Of a stretch of 64,000 nucleotides of DNA, positions 41,186 to 49,305 are shown in pieces. The translations under genes and the position numbers were made by a program. Under the pieces are notes generated by a model. That model was not told the DNA's origin. It saw only the letters and a list, made by a program, of their open reading frames with translations, and searched no databases. The stretch comes from Gemmatimonadaceae bacterium (GTDB lineage Bacteria; Gemmatimonadota; Gemmatimonadetes; Gemmatimonadales; Gemmatimonadaceae), in contig DATLUQ010000019.1 in assembly GCA_035533015.1 (NCBI GenBank), positions 37,868 to 101,867 of the forward strand, written 5' to 3'. The stretch's first letter is position 1, and each line of letters begins with the position of its first letter.

Positions 41186-42763
41186 ATGAAGCCGCGTTTT
41201 CGCACCGCTGCCGTCACTGCCTTGCTGTTCGTTCCCATCGTGGCCGGCGGCTTTCTGCTCCAGGAACCCCCCGCGCACGCCAGCGAACAACTGTTCGAGC
41301 AGGTGCTCTCGCTCGTGGCCGGCCGATACGTCGACACCCTGGCCGCCAACGACATCTACGCCAAGGCTGCCACCGGCCTCGTGAAGGAACTGCGCGATCC
41401 GTACTCGCAGCTGTTCACACCCAAGGCGAGTGCCGACTTCAACCGGGGCACCGGCGGGCGATACGGCGGCACCGGAATGGTCCTCGGCGAGGACAATACC
41501 GGCACCTTCGTGCAGCAGGTGTTCCCGCATACGCCGGCAGCGGATGGGGGCGTACAGGAAGGCGACCGGATTACTGGCATCGACGGCAAGAGCGTGGCCG
41601 GTGTTTCCAGCATCGATATCGCCACGCGGCTGCGTGGCGACGTGGGGTCGCGAGTCGAGGTAACGTACGCGCGCCCGGGCGTCACCACGCCGATCAAACT
41701 CACGTTCGTGCGCCGCGAGGTGCACATCCCGGCCGTGCAGTACGCCACGATGCTGGACGGCACGGTCGGCTACATCCCCATCCAGACGTTCAACGAAAAC
41801 GTCGTTGAAGAGGTCACCGACGCGCTCAAGAAGCTCGCGGCCCAGGGCGCCAAGGGTTACGTCATCGATCTGCGAGGCAACGGCGGCGGCATCGTTGAGC
41901 AAGCGCTCGACCTGAGCAGTCTGTTTCTCAAAGACTCGCAGGAGATCGTGCGCGTGCGCTCGCGCACGGGCCCCGATGAGATCTCGCGCGCCGGCACCAA
42001 CCATATGGCCGTGGGCGTGCCCCTCGTCGTCATGGTCGACGGCGGCACCGCGTCGGCATCGGAGATCGTGGCCGGCGCCCTGCAGGATCACGACCGCGCC
42101 CTCGTGGTGGGCACCACGTCGTTCGGCAAGGGCCTCGTGCAGTCGGTGTACGGGCTCGATGGTGGGTACGCCCTCAAGCTCACGACCGGCAAGTGGTACA
42201 CGCCGAGCGGCCGGTCCATCCATCGCGACCGCGAACTCAACGCCGCCGGCCAGCTCGTCGAGACCGTACCCGATTCACTCGAGACTGACTCGGCGCGTCG
42301 CGCTCGGCCCAAGTTCAGGTCCGACGACGGCCGCATCGTGTACGGCGGGGGCGGCATCACCCCCGACGTGCTCGTGCGCGACGACACCCTCACCCCGCTC
42401 GAGCAGGGGTTCTTCCGGTCCGCCGCGGAGTCGGTGGGCGCGATCAGCAGCGAACTCGAGGAGTATTCGCGAGTGCTCAAGGACAGCCTCAAGACACCGA
42501 CCCTGGATCTGAAGCCGGCGTGGAAGCGGCACCTCATGGACCAGCTGGCGGCCCGCGATGTGAAGATCGATCCCAAGTACGCCGCGGTAGCGGACTCGAT
42601 CCTCACCGAGCAACTCGCGGTGCGCACGGTGAGCAAGGCGTTCGGTGACGGCGTGGCCAAACAGCTCACCCTGTCCGAAGACAAGCAGCTCATGGCCGCC
42701 GTCGCCCTGCTCAAGAAGAGTTCCACACAACAGCAGCTACTGCGGGTGGCTGGCGCCCAGTAG
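41186..42763 (+). CDS. S41 carboxyl-terminal processing peptidase (CtpA type)
   Basis: A 525-residue exported serine protease with signal peptide/anchor (about 1-33). A PDZ domain lies at about 95-175 (G-T-G-M-V-L-G, D-R-I-T-G-I-D-G-K-S-V-A). The catalytic Ser is S290 in T-A-S-A-S-E-I-V and the general base is K315 in S-F-G-K-G-L-V-Q, the Ser-Lys dyad of Prc/CtpA. The C-terminal 150 residues form a helical domain. CtpA peptidases trim the C-termini of periplasmic proteins and cell wall hydrolases. The ATG at 41186 is chosen by signal peptide; the frame is open to 41045. Confidence 0.94.
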   Translation: MKPRFRTAAVTALLFVPIVAGGFLLQEPPAHASEQLFEQVLSLVAGRYVDTLAANDIYAKAATGLVKELRDPYSQLFTPKASADFNRGTGGRYGGTGMVLGEDNTGTFVQQVFPHTPAADGGVQEGDRITGIDGKSVAGVSSIDIATRLRGDVGSRVEVTYARPGVTTPIKLTFVRREVHIPAVQYATMLDGTVGYIPIQTFNENVVEEVTDALKKLAAQGAKGYVIDLRGNGGGIVEQALDLSSLFLKDSQEIVRVRSRTGPDEISRAGTNHMAVGVPLVVMVDGGTASASEIVAGALQDHDRALVVGTTSFGKGLVQSVYGLDGGYALKLTTGKWYTPSGRSIHRDRELNAAGQLVETVPDSLETDSARRARPKFRSDDGRIVYGGGGITPDVLVRDDTLTPLEQGFFRSAAESVGAISSELEEYSRVLKDSLKTPTLDLKPAWKRHLMDQLAARDVKIDPKYAAVADSILTEQLAVRTVSKAFGDGVAKQLTLSEDKQLMAAVALLKKSSTQQQLLRVAGAQ

Positions 42764-42850
42764 CACGCGCGGGCATCGGGGATCGACACCGGCTGCCGGG
42801 CGCTCCGCGTCGGGCGGCCGGTTCGCTTGAGCCAGGGGAGGAACAGGTCG

Positions 42851-43525
42851 GTGGCCGAACATCATCTGCGGGTCCGACGCACGGCTCGATACTACACGTT
42901 GGGGGACGCCTCGGCCCCGCCCCGCGAACTCTGGATCGTGTGCCACGGCTACGGGCAACTTGCCGGGCGCTTCATCCGGCACTTCCGGCCCATCGCCCAT
43001 CCCGACCGACTGATCGTCGCCCCGGAAGCGCTGTCGCGTTTCTATCTCGATAACGCACTGCCCCACAGCGCCGACGCACGCATCGGCGCCACCTGGATGA
43101 CCCGAGAGGACCGCGACTCCGAGATGGCCGACTACGTGGAGTACCTTGACGCCCTCGCTGCACTGTTCGTGCCGGGCCCCGGCGCGACTCAGCGGCCGCG
43201 CCTTGTTGCGTTCGGTTTCTCGCAGGGCGTGGCGACGGTCATGCGGTGGCTCGCACTCGGACAAGCGCGCGCCGACCGGCTCATCGCGTGGAGCGGAAGC
43301 CTGCCGCATGACCTCGACCTCGCGGCAGCCGGCAGCCGATTCGGTAGCGAACCGGTCACCTACGCGTGCGGCGACCGCGACGAGTTCTTCAGCACGACGC
43401 GTATCGCACAGCAGACCGGCGCGCTTGCGGCCGCCGGCATTCCCTACCGGTTCGTGCCGTTCCCGGGTGCGCACGCCATAGACGGCGACACGCTGGCTCG
43501 CGTAGCGGGCCCCCCGCCGGCGTAG
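42851..43525 (+). CDS. alpha/beta serine hydrolase (phospholipase/carboxylesterase family)
   Basis: A 224-residue alpha/beta hydrolase. The nucleophile elbow is G-F-S-Q-G, as in acyl-protein thioesterases/carboxylesterases; the acid is likely in Y-A-C-G-D-R-D-E-F and the His in F-P-G-A-H-A-I-D. It would hydrolyse short acyl esters or thioesters. No signal peptide. The start is taken at GTG 42851 because of a strong GGGGAGGA at 42835-42842; a TTG at 42827 is also in frame. It follows ctpA in the same direction by 87 bases. Confidence 0.85.
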   Translation: MAEHHLRVRRTARYYTLGDASAPPRELWIVCHGYGQLAGRFIRHFRPIAHPDRLIVAPEALSRFYLDNALPHSADARIGATWMTREDRDSEMADYVEYLDALAALFVPGPGATQRPRLVAFGFSQGVATVMRWLALGQARADRLIAWSGSLPHDLDLAAAGSRFGSEPVTYACGDRDEFFSTTRIAQQTGALAAAGIPYRFVPFPGAHAIDGDTLARVAGPPPA

Positions 43526-43547
43526 CGTCCCCCCCCGTCCCCGCCGA

Positions 43548-45380
43548 CTACTGGCCCACCGGTAGCCGGAAGATGGCCAATTGCGGATTGAGCCCCGCCG
43601 GGAGCTTGGCGCCTCCGGGCCCTGAGAACTGGATCGTGACCGCGGTCGAGGTGTCGGGCGTGTCCAGCCGATAGAACGACATCGTGCCCGGATCCATCAC
43701 CGAGGTCGAGGTATCCGACGTGATGGAGAACAGCACGATCGGCATCGCATACGGAATGTCGGTTGCCGGAGCGCTGTTGGCGTACAGGCGCGCCCAGAGC
43801 TGGCGCAGGTTGCGGGTGACGAAGCGATTGGCGGCTGGCGCCGTGGTCCGCGGCAAGCCGGGCAGGCTGTCGGTGTAGAGCGCCGTTCCGAAGTCCGAGA
43901 ACAGTTGTGGAAATGGCTCTCCCGTGGCCGCCACGATGTTGGCCACACCGATGGAGGTGCCGTTCTCCAGCCTGCGCCATACGGCGTGGCCAAACTGGTC
44001 TCCCAAGTAATGGACCATCGCCCAGTCGCCCCCCCGCCATGAGAAGCCGTTGTCCGCGTCGCTGTGCAGCGTCACACTGGCCGTGTCCGGTAACAGCCCG
44101 TACTGGTACGAGTCATACAGGAACCCCTGAACGAATCCCTCCGCCGAGTCGGGAAAGATCTGCGTGGGATCGGCACGGCACGCCGGCGGCGGGCATTTCG
44201 CCTCGTAGTACAGCGAGCCCAGCTCCTCGGCATTGATGCTGAGTCCCTCGTCCAGCCAACCGGTCTCGGGCTGTCCCCCGTGAAGAATCACGTGCGTTGA
44301 GAAATCGATCAGGTGCTGCATTTCGTGGAGGAACGTGGCGGGAACGACGCCGCCGACCTCCGCCACGCTGTGCTGACAGCTGACCGTCGCGAGCGGATCG
44401 GGCACGATGGAATAGAAGATCTCACCCTGGTTGGAATTCGGATCCGAAGCCGAATTGAAATCCTCCGAGTCGAAGAAGCCGGCGATGTACCCCAGCGTGT
44501 TACACTGCGACGAAGGCGTATCGGCATTCACCACCGGCGACATGAGCATGATCACGTGGCCGTTGTTGTCGATGTCCGATGGCGGACCGAACGCGGCCGT
44601 ATCGATCGGATAGAGCGTCTGATCGAAGTATTGGCCGAACTGTTGGAGCTGCGTGGGGGTGAAGCCGTTCGCCGGCGCGAGCGTGTCGATGTACAGCAGG
44701 ACGTCGTTGCCGACGTAGGCCAGTCTTGCCGCGACGGCCTTCCATGCATTGCCCGAGAAGTTCGAGAGCACGTGGAAGTTCCGGACGCTCCCTGCGGCCG
44801 GCACTGCGGTCATGGCGACGCTGGCCTGCACTTGGCCGTGGCGAGAGGCGACGGCCGCGCGCGCCCGCGCGCTCGTTGCGGCGAACGCGCCAGCGGTGTA
44901 CAGCTTGCGCTCCTTCGCGCGTAGCGCGGCATATGCGCGGCTCTGCATCGTATGCGCGCGAACCGACGCCATGCTCACCGCAGCGGCAAGACCGCGTTCG
45001 ATCATCGCCATCCGGGACCCCGACGCCGGCGGGGCCGAGTACGCCGAAGCGGCCACGTTGTACGGCACCCACGCGTCGGCCGCATTGTCGGTTGGGAATT
45101 CGGGAATCACCAGGTAGCTCGCGCCCTTCCCGGCCACGGTGACCGTGGTGCCGCCGTTGCTGCAGTCCACGCGCGCCGTCTGCGCGGCGCCCAGCGTGAG
45201 CGTGTCGGCGATCGAACAGGGATTCCGCGTGAACGACGCGCTCCCGGTCGTCGTCGACTGGCTGCTCAGCGTGGGGGGCGGAGCGTTGCATGCCGCGAGG
45301 GCGACGAGCGCCGTCATGAACGCGGCAATCCGCGTCGTGGCGGCGGGGGTCGGGATAGTGAACTTGGTTCGGAACGGCAT
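43548..45380 (-). CDS. exported M30-like zinc metallopeptidase lipoprotein
   Basis: A 610-residue lipoprotein (lipobox L-V-A-L-A-A-C at about residue 31). The zinc site is H352-E-M-Q-H-L-I-D (residues 352-359) with a likely third ligand E378 in W-L-D-E-G, 22 residues after the second His, the pattern of M30-type (hyicolysin-like) peptidases. The first third is Ala/Thr-rich and may be a pro-domain. It would degrade peptides outside the cytoplasm. ATG 45380 is used; ATG 45317 would also keep the lipobox. Convergent with the serine hydrolase, 22 bases apart. Confidence 0.8.
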   Translation of the reverse strand: MPFRTKFTIPTPAATTRIAAFMTALVALAACNAPPPTLSSQSTTTGSASFTRNPCSIADTLTLGAAQTARVDCSNGGTTVTVAGKGASYLVIPEFPTDNAADAWVPYNVAASAYSAPPASGSRMAMIERGLAAAVSMASVRAHTMQSRAYAALRAKERKLYTAGAFAATSARARAAVASRHGQVQASVAMTAVPAAGSVRNFHVLSNFSGNAWKAVAARLAYVGNDVLLYIDTLAPANGFTPTQLQQFGQYFDQTLYPIDTAAFGPPSDIDNNGHVIMLMSPVVNADTPSSQCNTLGYIAGFFDSEDFNSASDPNSNQGEIFYSIVPDPLATVSCQHSVAEVGGVVPATFLHEMQHLIDFSTHVILHGGQPETGWLDEGLSINAEELGSLYYEAKCPPPACRADPTQIFPDSAEGFVQGFLYDSYQYGLLPDTASVTLHSDADNGFSWRGGDWAMVHYLGDQFGHAVWRRLENGTSIGVANIVAATGEPFPQLFSDFGTALYTDSLPGLPRTTAPAANRFVTRNLRQLWARLYANSAPATDIPYAMPIVLFSITSDTSTSVMDPGTMSFYRLDTPDTSTAVTIQFSGPGGAKLPAGLNPQLAIFRLPVGQ

Positions 45381-45460
45381 TGGGTGGCCCGGATTGTGTT
45401 CCCAACGTGATAGTCGGCGGTACATGGCGAAGTTCCATGCGATCCGACCATCCCGCCGCG

Positions 45461-45862
45461 TTACGGGCGCTTGCGGTCGATGAACCGGCTGAGGTCGCGG
45501 CGGTCCTTCTTGGTTGGGCGCCCTTTTTCTTCCCAGACGAACGCCGCCGGGGCGAGCCGGAGCTGTTCCGCCAGCCGCTCCCGTTCCGCACGCGATTCCG
45601 CGGTCTCGTCGTACAGAGCCTGTGCGTCTCGCGCCGAGCCGCGGCGTCCGGCCAGCGCGCGGACGATTACGATGTGTTCGTACGGGCCGAGCCGCACGCG
45701 CACCTCGTCGCCGGGCTGAACCATTTTGGCTGGTTTGGCGCGATCCTTATTCACCTCGATCTTGCCACCGGTCACGGCATCTGTGGCCAGCGAGCGTGTC
45801 TTGTAGAAGCGCGCTGCCCAGAGCCACTTGTCGATGCGGATCCTGGATTCGTCGCCCGCCAT
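45461..45862 (-). CDS. hslR: Hsp15-like S4-domain RNA-binding protein
   Basis: A 133-residue protein with an N-terminal S4 RNA-binding domain (R-I-D-K-W-L-W-A-A-R-F-Y-K-T-R-S-L-A, then G-K-I-E-V-N-K) and a basic C-terminal tail (K-K-D-R-R-D-L-S-R-F-I-D-R-K-R). Hsp15 binds the 50S subunit carrying a stalled nascent chain and helps recycle it. Length and ends match Hsp15 well. It is the third gene after cydA and cydB, 12 bases from cydB, so it probably shares their transcript. Confidence 0.93.
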   Translation of the reverse strand: MAGDESRIRIDKWLWAARFYKTRSLATDAVTGGKIEVNKDRAKPAKMVQPGDEVRVRLGPYEHIVIVRALAGRRGSARDAQALYDETAESRAERERLAEQLRLAPAAFVWEEKGRPTKKDRRDLSRFIDRKRP

Positions 45863-45874
45863 TCGTCGGCTGCC

Positions 45875-46915
45875 CTAGTACCCCTCACCTTCCACCACCG
45901 CCCGTCCGGCGAAATGGCGGTAGATGAACGCGATGTAGAGGCAGGCGATGACCATTCCGGGGATCCACCACGCAAGCCCGCTCCGCAGACTACTGCTGGA
46001 CGCGGCAACGGCGTGCGTCGTGAGAGAGTAGGCCGGGTCGGTGGTGGCGGGAAGCACGTACGGGAAGAGCCCGAATGCCACGCTGGCCAGCATGCCGGCC
46101 AGGTACGCAGCGGAACCCAGGAACGCGGTGCGGGGGCGATGGCCGCGGATGGCGCGCCACGCCACGGCGAGCCCGGCCATCGCGAGGAGGGCGAAGACGT
46201 ATCCCCCGGGCGCTTCGGCTAGCCGCTGAGGCACCAGCGGCTGCACGATGAATGTGAGGGCGGTGATGAGAAGCGCGAGGCCGAGCACGGCACCCCAGAG
46301 CCCGCGGGCCGCCCGCCGGGCGCGCTCGCCGAGCGCGTCGCCGGTCTTCAGCCATACCCACAACGCCCCATGCATGGCCAGTGCGGCGAGCGCGGCGAGC
46401 CCCACGGCAATGGTGTACCAGTCGAGGATGCCGGTGTCGGCCCCGACGCGGAAGTTCGTCCAGAGCGGCTCGAAGAACCAGCCATCGGCATTGAGCGGTA
46501 CGCCCCGCACCACGTTGCCGAGCGCGACGCCGAGGAAGAGCGCGAGCAGCGCGCTCGCCACGCAGAAGACCACGTCCCAGAACGGCGCCCAGATCTCGCC
46601 CGCCACGTGGGCGCGGAATTCGATCGATATGCCGCGCAGCACGAGCAGCCAGAGCACCATCATCAGGGGCAGGTAGAAGCCGCTGAAGCTCGACGCGTAG
46701 AGCCCTGGGAAGGCGAAGAACAACGTCCCGCCGGCGGCCAGCAACCAGACCTCGTTCCCGTCCCACACCGGGCCGATGCTGCGCAGGATGAGGCGCCGCT
46801 CGGTCGGGGTCCTCGCGAGCCAGAGGTGCATCGCGCCCGCCCCGAGGTCCAGTCCGTCGAGGATCGTGTACATGATGAGCATGCCACCCACGAGCCAGAA
46901 CCAGAGGGTCTCCAT
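45875..46915 (-). CDS. cydB: cytochrome bd oxidase subunit II
   Basis: A 346-residue inner-membrane protein, second subunit of cytochrome bd. The start M-E-T-L-W-F-W-L-V-G-G-M-L-I-M-Y-T-I-L-D-G-L is the family N-terminus, and around nine membrane helices follow. With CydA it reduces O2 to water using quinol at high oxygen affinity and without pumping protons. It begins 3 bases after the cydA stop, so the two are tightly coupled. The size fits the shorter bd type. Confidence 0.94.
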   Translation of the reverse strand: METLWFWLVGGMLIMYTILDGLDLGAGAMHLWLARTPTERRLILRSIGPVWDGNEVWLLAAGGTLFFAFPGLYASSFSGFYLPLMMVLWLLVLRGISIEFRAHVAGEIWAPFWDVVFCVASALLALFLGVALGNVVRGVPLNADGWFFEPLWTNFRVGADTGILDWYTIAVGLAALAALAMHGALWVWLKTGDALGERARRAARGLWGAVLGLALLITALTFIVQPLVPQRLAEAPGGYVFALLAMAGLAVAWRAIRGHRPRTAFLGSAAYLAGMLASVAFGLFPYVLPATTDPAYSLTTHAVAASSSSLRSGLAWWIPGMVIACLYIAFIYRHFAGRAVVEGEGY

Positions 46916-46918
46916 CGC

Positions 46919-48319
46919 TCATCTCCTCCCGTCGTCGGCCGCAGCTCTGATGGCAGCGCCTGGATCTGTCGGACTGCCGGGCGACGCCGCCACGGCGGCC
47001 TCGGCCTCTGGGCCGTGTTCGATTTCGCGTCGAACGAGGAACAGGAAGAGTATCCCGAGCACGAGATACAGCCCCAGGAATCCGAGCAGGGTGAACATGC
47101 CATTGCCCGACGAGACCGTGGGAGAGGCGCCGGCGTCGGTGCGCAGCAGCCCGTACACCAACCATGGCTGGCGGCCGAGTTCAGCGGTCAGCCACCCCGC
47201 TGTATTGGCGATGTAAGGGAAGGGGAGGCTCAGCATCAGGATCCAGAGCATGGCCTTCGAGTCGAACAGCGTGCCGCGCCAAAGCTTGTACGCCGCCACG
47301 ACCGTGATCGCGATGAACAGGGTGCCGAGGCCGACCATGATGTGGTAGGCGAAATAGAGCAACGGAACGTTGTCGGGCCAATCGTTCGTCGGGAATGCCT
47401 CGAGTCCCTGCACTTCCGCGCCCCATCGCCGGTAGGTCAGGAAGCTGAGCGCACCTGGCACCACGAGCTGATTGTCCAGCTCGCGTTTCACCATGTCGGG
47501 CTGGCCGACGACGGCGAGCGGCGCGCCATTCGTGGTGTTGAATAATCCCTCCATCGCCGCCAGCGTCGCCGGTTGGTGATCGGCCACCATCCGGCCCTGC
47601 TGGTCGCCGAGTGGAAAGACCTGTGCGAGCGAGGCGATCACGCCCGCGATCACGCCGAGGCGCAGGAACGTCCGCGCGTACCGCGCGTGCTGGCCCGCCA
47701 GCAGGTAGAATGCGCCCACGGCGGCGACCACGAATGCCGCCGTGATCACGGCCCCGACCATGTTGTGCAGGTACTGCCAGATGGCCCATGGATTGCCGAG
47801 CAGCGCCCCGAGGCTGGTGAGCGAGAGCCGGCCGTCCGCGGTCAGTGCGTACCCCACCGGATGCTGCATGAATGCATCGGTGGCGATGATGAAATAGCCC
47901 GACAGCCAGGAGCCGACGAACACGGCCAGCGACGTCGCCCAATGCGCGCGCCGGCTCAGCCGCTTCTCGCCGAACAGGAACAGCCCCAGAAAGCTGGACT
48001 CGAGGAAGAACGCGAACACGCCCTCCATGGCCAGCGGCTGCCCGATGACGCCGCCCGCGGCCTTCGAGAACGCCGCCCAGTTGGTGCCGAACTGGAACTC
48101 CATCGGGATTCCGGTCACGACACCGACCGCGAAGTTGATGGCGAAGATCCGGGCCCAGAAGCGAGCCGCACGGTCGAGGTGTTCGCTGCCGGTGCGCAGC
48201 GCGGCTGTCTTCAGCACGAAGATCAGCAGCGCCAGCCCCATGGTGAGCTGGGGAAACAGGTAGTGATACGTGACCGTGAAGGCGAAGAGGAGGCGATCCA
48301 CCATGACCGGATCCGACAT
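46919..48319 (-). CDS. cydA: cytochrome bd oxidase subunit I, short Q-loop type
   Basis: A 466-residue oxidase subunit carrying hemes b558, b595 and d. The heme ligand H19 (T-Y-H-Y-L-F-P-Q-L), the E99/E107 pair (A-M-E-G-V-F-A-F-F-L-E), H185 (W-Q-Y-L-H-N-M-V-G) and the quinol-site segment (G-D-Q-Q-G-R-M-V-A-D-H-Q-P) are all present. The Q-loop is short compared with E. coli, which suggests the cyanide-insensitive (CIO) bd subtype. Start ATG 48319 follows a GGAGGAG; the frame is open upstream to 48490. A well-spaced promoter lies upstream. Confidence 0.95.
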   Translation of the reverse strand: MSDPVMVDRLLFAFTVTYHYLFPQLTMGLALLIFVLKTAALRTGSEHLDRAARFWARIFAINFAVGVVTGIPMEFQFGTNWAAFSKAAGGVIGQPLAMEGVFAFFLESSFLGLFLFGEKRLSRRAHWATSLAVFVGSWLSGYFIIATDAFMQHPVGYALTADGRLSLTSLGALLGNPWAIWQYLHNMVGAVITAAFVVAAVGAFYLLAGQHARYARTFLRLGVIAGVIASLAQVFPLGDQQGRMVADHQPATLAAMEGLFNTTNGAPLAVVGQPDMVKRELDNQLVVPGALSFLTYRRWGAEVQGLEAFPTNDWPDNVPLLYFAYHIMVGLGTLFIAITVVAAYKLWRGTLFDSKAMLWILMLSLPFPYIANTAGWLTAELGRQPWLVYGLLRTDAGASPTVSSGNGMFTLLGFLGLYLVLGILFLFLVRREIEHGPEAEAAVAASPGSPTDPGAAIRAAADDGRR

Positions 48320-48362
48320 GAACGCTCCTCCCAAGGGGACATCAGGCGCGGCGACCGTTCGG

Positions 48363-48391
48363 AAGATCGGCGGTTGTTCCGACCGGGTCAA
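48363..48391 (-). promoter_or_regulatory. cydAB promoter candidate (TTGACC-N17-GATCTT)
   Basis: Read on the minus strand: TTGACC (48391-48386), 17-base spacer, GATCTT (48368-48363). Five of six -35 positions match consensus. The transcript would start about 35 bases before cydA. Confidence 0.5.
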
Positions 48392-48498
48392 TTCGATGAT
48401 GACGCCACGACGGCCGCATTCCGTTGGCCGGTTCCCGAGACCGTCGCGCATCGCGACGGCGGGCGAGCACATCGTCGGCGATTCCCCCACGCCGCCAC

Positions 48499-48526
48499 TT
48501 GACAGCTAATGACCAGCAGGTAAGTT
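48499..48526 (+). promoter_or_regulatory. tetR-tolC-emrAB promoter candidate (TTGACA-N16-TAAGTT)
   Basis: A perfect TTGACA (48499-48504) and TAAGTT (48521-48526), 16-base spacer. The start would be near 48533, so the operator at 48584-48601 lies in the leader, where a bound repressor would block elongation; a promoter closer to the operator cannot be excluded. Confidence 0.45.
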
Positions 48527-48583
48527 AATTGGCTGGCGAGGCCGATCCCTTTGCCTGCCAATTTCTTGGCTCAGTGAAGTAAG

Positions 48584-48601
48584 TGACCGACCCGTCGGTC
48601 A
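48584..48601. promoter_or_regulatory. TetR-family operator palindrome
   Basis: A perfect inverted repeat TGACCGAC-CC-GTCGGTCA (eight-base arms, two-base centre) 32 bases before the tetR start. The TGACCGAC-type arms are the usual operator of TetR/AcrR repressors. It predicts autoregulation and control of the efflux operon. Confidence 0.75.
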
Positions 48602-48633
48602 TTTTGATTTGTGTAGGCCCTTGGAGGACGACG

Positions 48634-49305
48634 ATGGTCCAACCCGATCTCGCGCACGAGCCAAAATGGCGCCGCATGCCCGAAGAGCGGCCGCGCCAGA
48701 TCCTCGACGCGGCGTTCGAAACGTTTGCGGAGCACGGGCTCGCCTCGGCCCGCCTCGAGGACATCGCCAGGCGGGCGGGCGTCTCCAAGGGCACGATCTA
48801 CCTCTACTTCCCGAGCAAGGAAGATCTGTTCCGCGAAGTCGTGCGCCACACGGTGGGCGACGCGATCGACGAGGTCGAACGCCGCCTCGCCGGCCCCACG
48901 GCCATGGATGATCTGAATTCATTTATGGACGCGCAATGGCACTTTCTCTGCTCGCCCAAGTTCCCGCCGCTGCAGCGCTGGATCCACTCCGAACTCACGG
49001 CATATCCGGAACTCGCCAGCTTCTACGGCCAGGAAGTCCTGGGGCGCGGCCGGCGTCTCCTCCGCGCGATCCTCGAGCGCGGGATGGAGCGCGGCGAATT
49101 TCGCCGCATGGACAGCGGCCGCGCCGCTCGCGCGCTGGTCGCCCTGCTCGTCACGTACGGGAACTGGCGGCACCAACCGGTGCTTTGCGATTCGATCGAC
49201 GGCAGGTCGGACAAACAGTTGCTCGAGGAAATCAAGGAGTTCTACCTCTCCGCCATCCGACCCGTTCCCGACGCCTCGAACGCGAACACGCCCCCTCTCA
49301 CATGA
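48634..49305 (+). CDS. TetR/AcrR family transcriptional regulator
   Basis: A 223-residue repressor: HTH at about 20-60 (I-L-D-A-A-F-E-T-F-A-E-H-G, then A-R-R-A-G-V-S-K-G-T-I-Y-L-Y-F-P-S-K) and a helical ligand-binding domain. It most likely represses its own efflux operon until a drug or metabolite binds. Start ATG 48634 has GGAGG at 48623-48627 and is preferred over ATG 48583, whose codons would overlap the operator. The stop overlaps the tolC start (ATGA). Confidence 0.93.
   Translation: MVQPDLAHEPKWRRMPEERPRQILDAAFETFAEHGLASARLEDIARRAGVSKGTIYLYFPSKEDLFREVVRHTVGDAIDEVERRLAGPTAMDDLNSFMDAQWHFLCSPKFPPLQRWIHSELTAYPELASFYGQEVLGRGRRLLRAILERGMERGEFRRMDSGRAARALVALLVTYGNWRHQPVLCDSIDGRSDKQLLEEIKEFYLSAIRPVPDASNANTPPLT

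Larger units (their letters stand above)
48320..48633. other. divergent control region between cydA and the tetR operon
   Basis: 314 bases without a gene. It holds a cydAB promoter (48363-48391, minus strand), a tetR promoter candidate (48499-48526), the TetR-type palindrome (48584-48601) and the tetR ribosome site (48621-48625). A weaker inverted repeat AATTGGC / GCCAATT (48527-48533 / 48557-48563) also lies here. The palindrome is about 200 bases from the cyd promoter, so it more likely serves tetR only. Confidence 0.7.
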
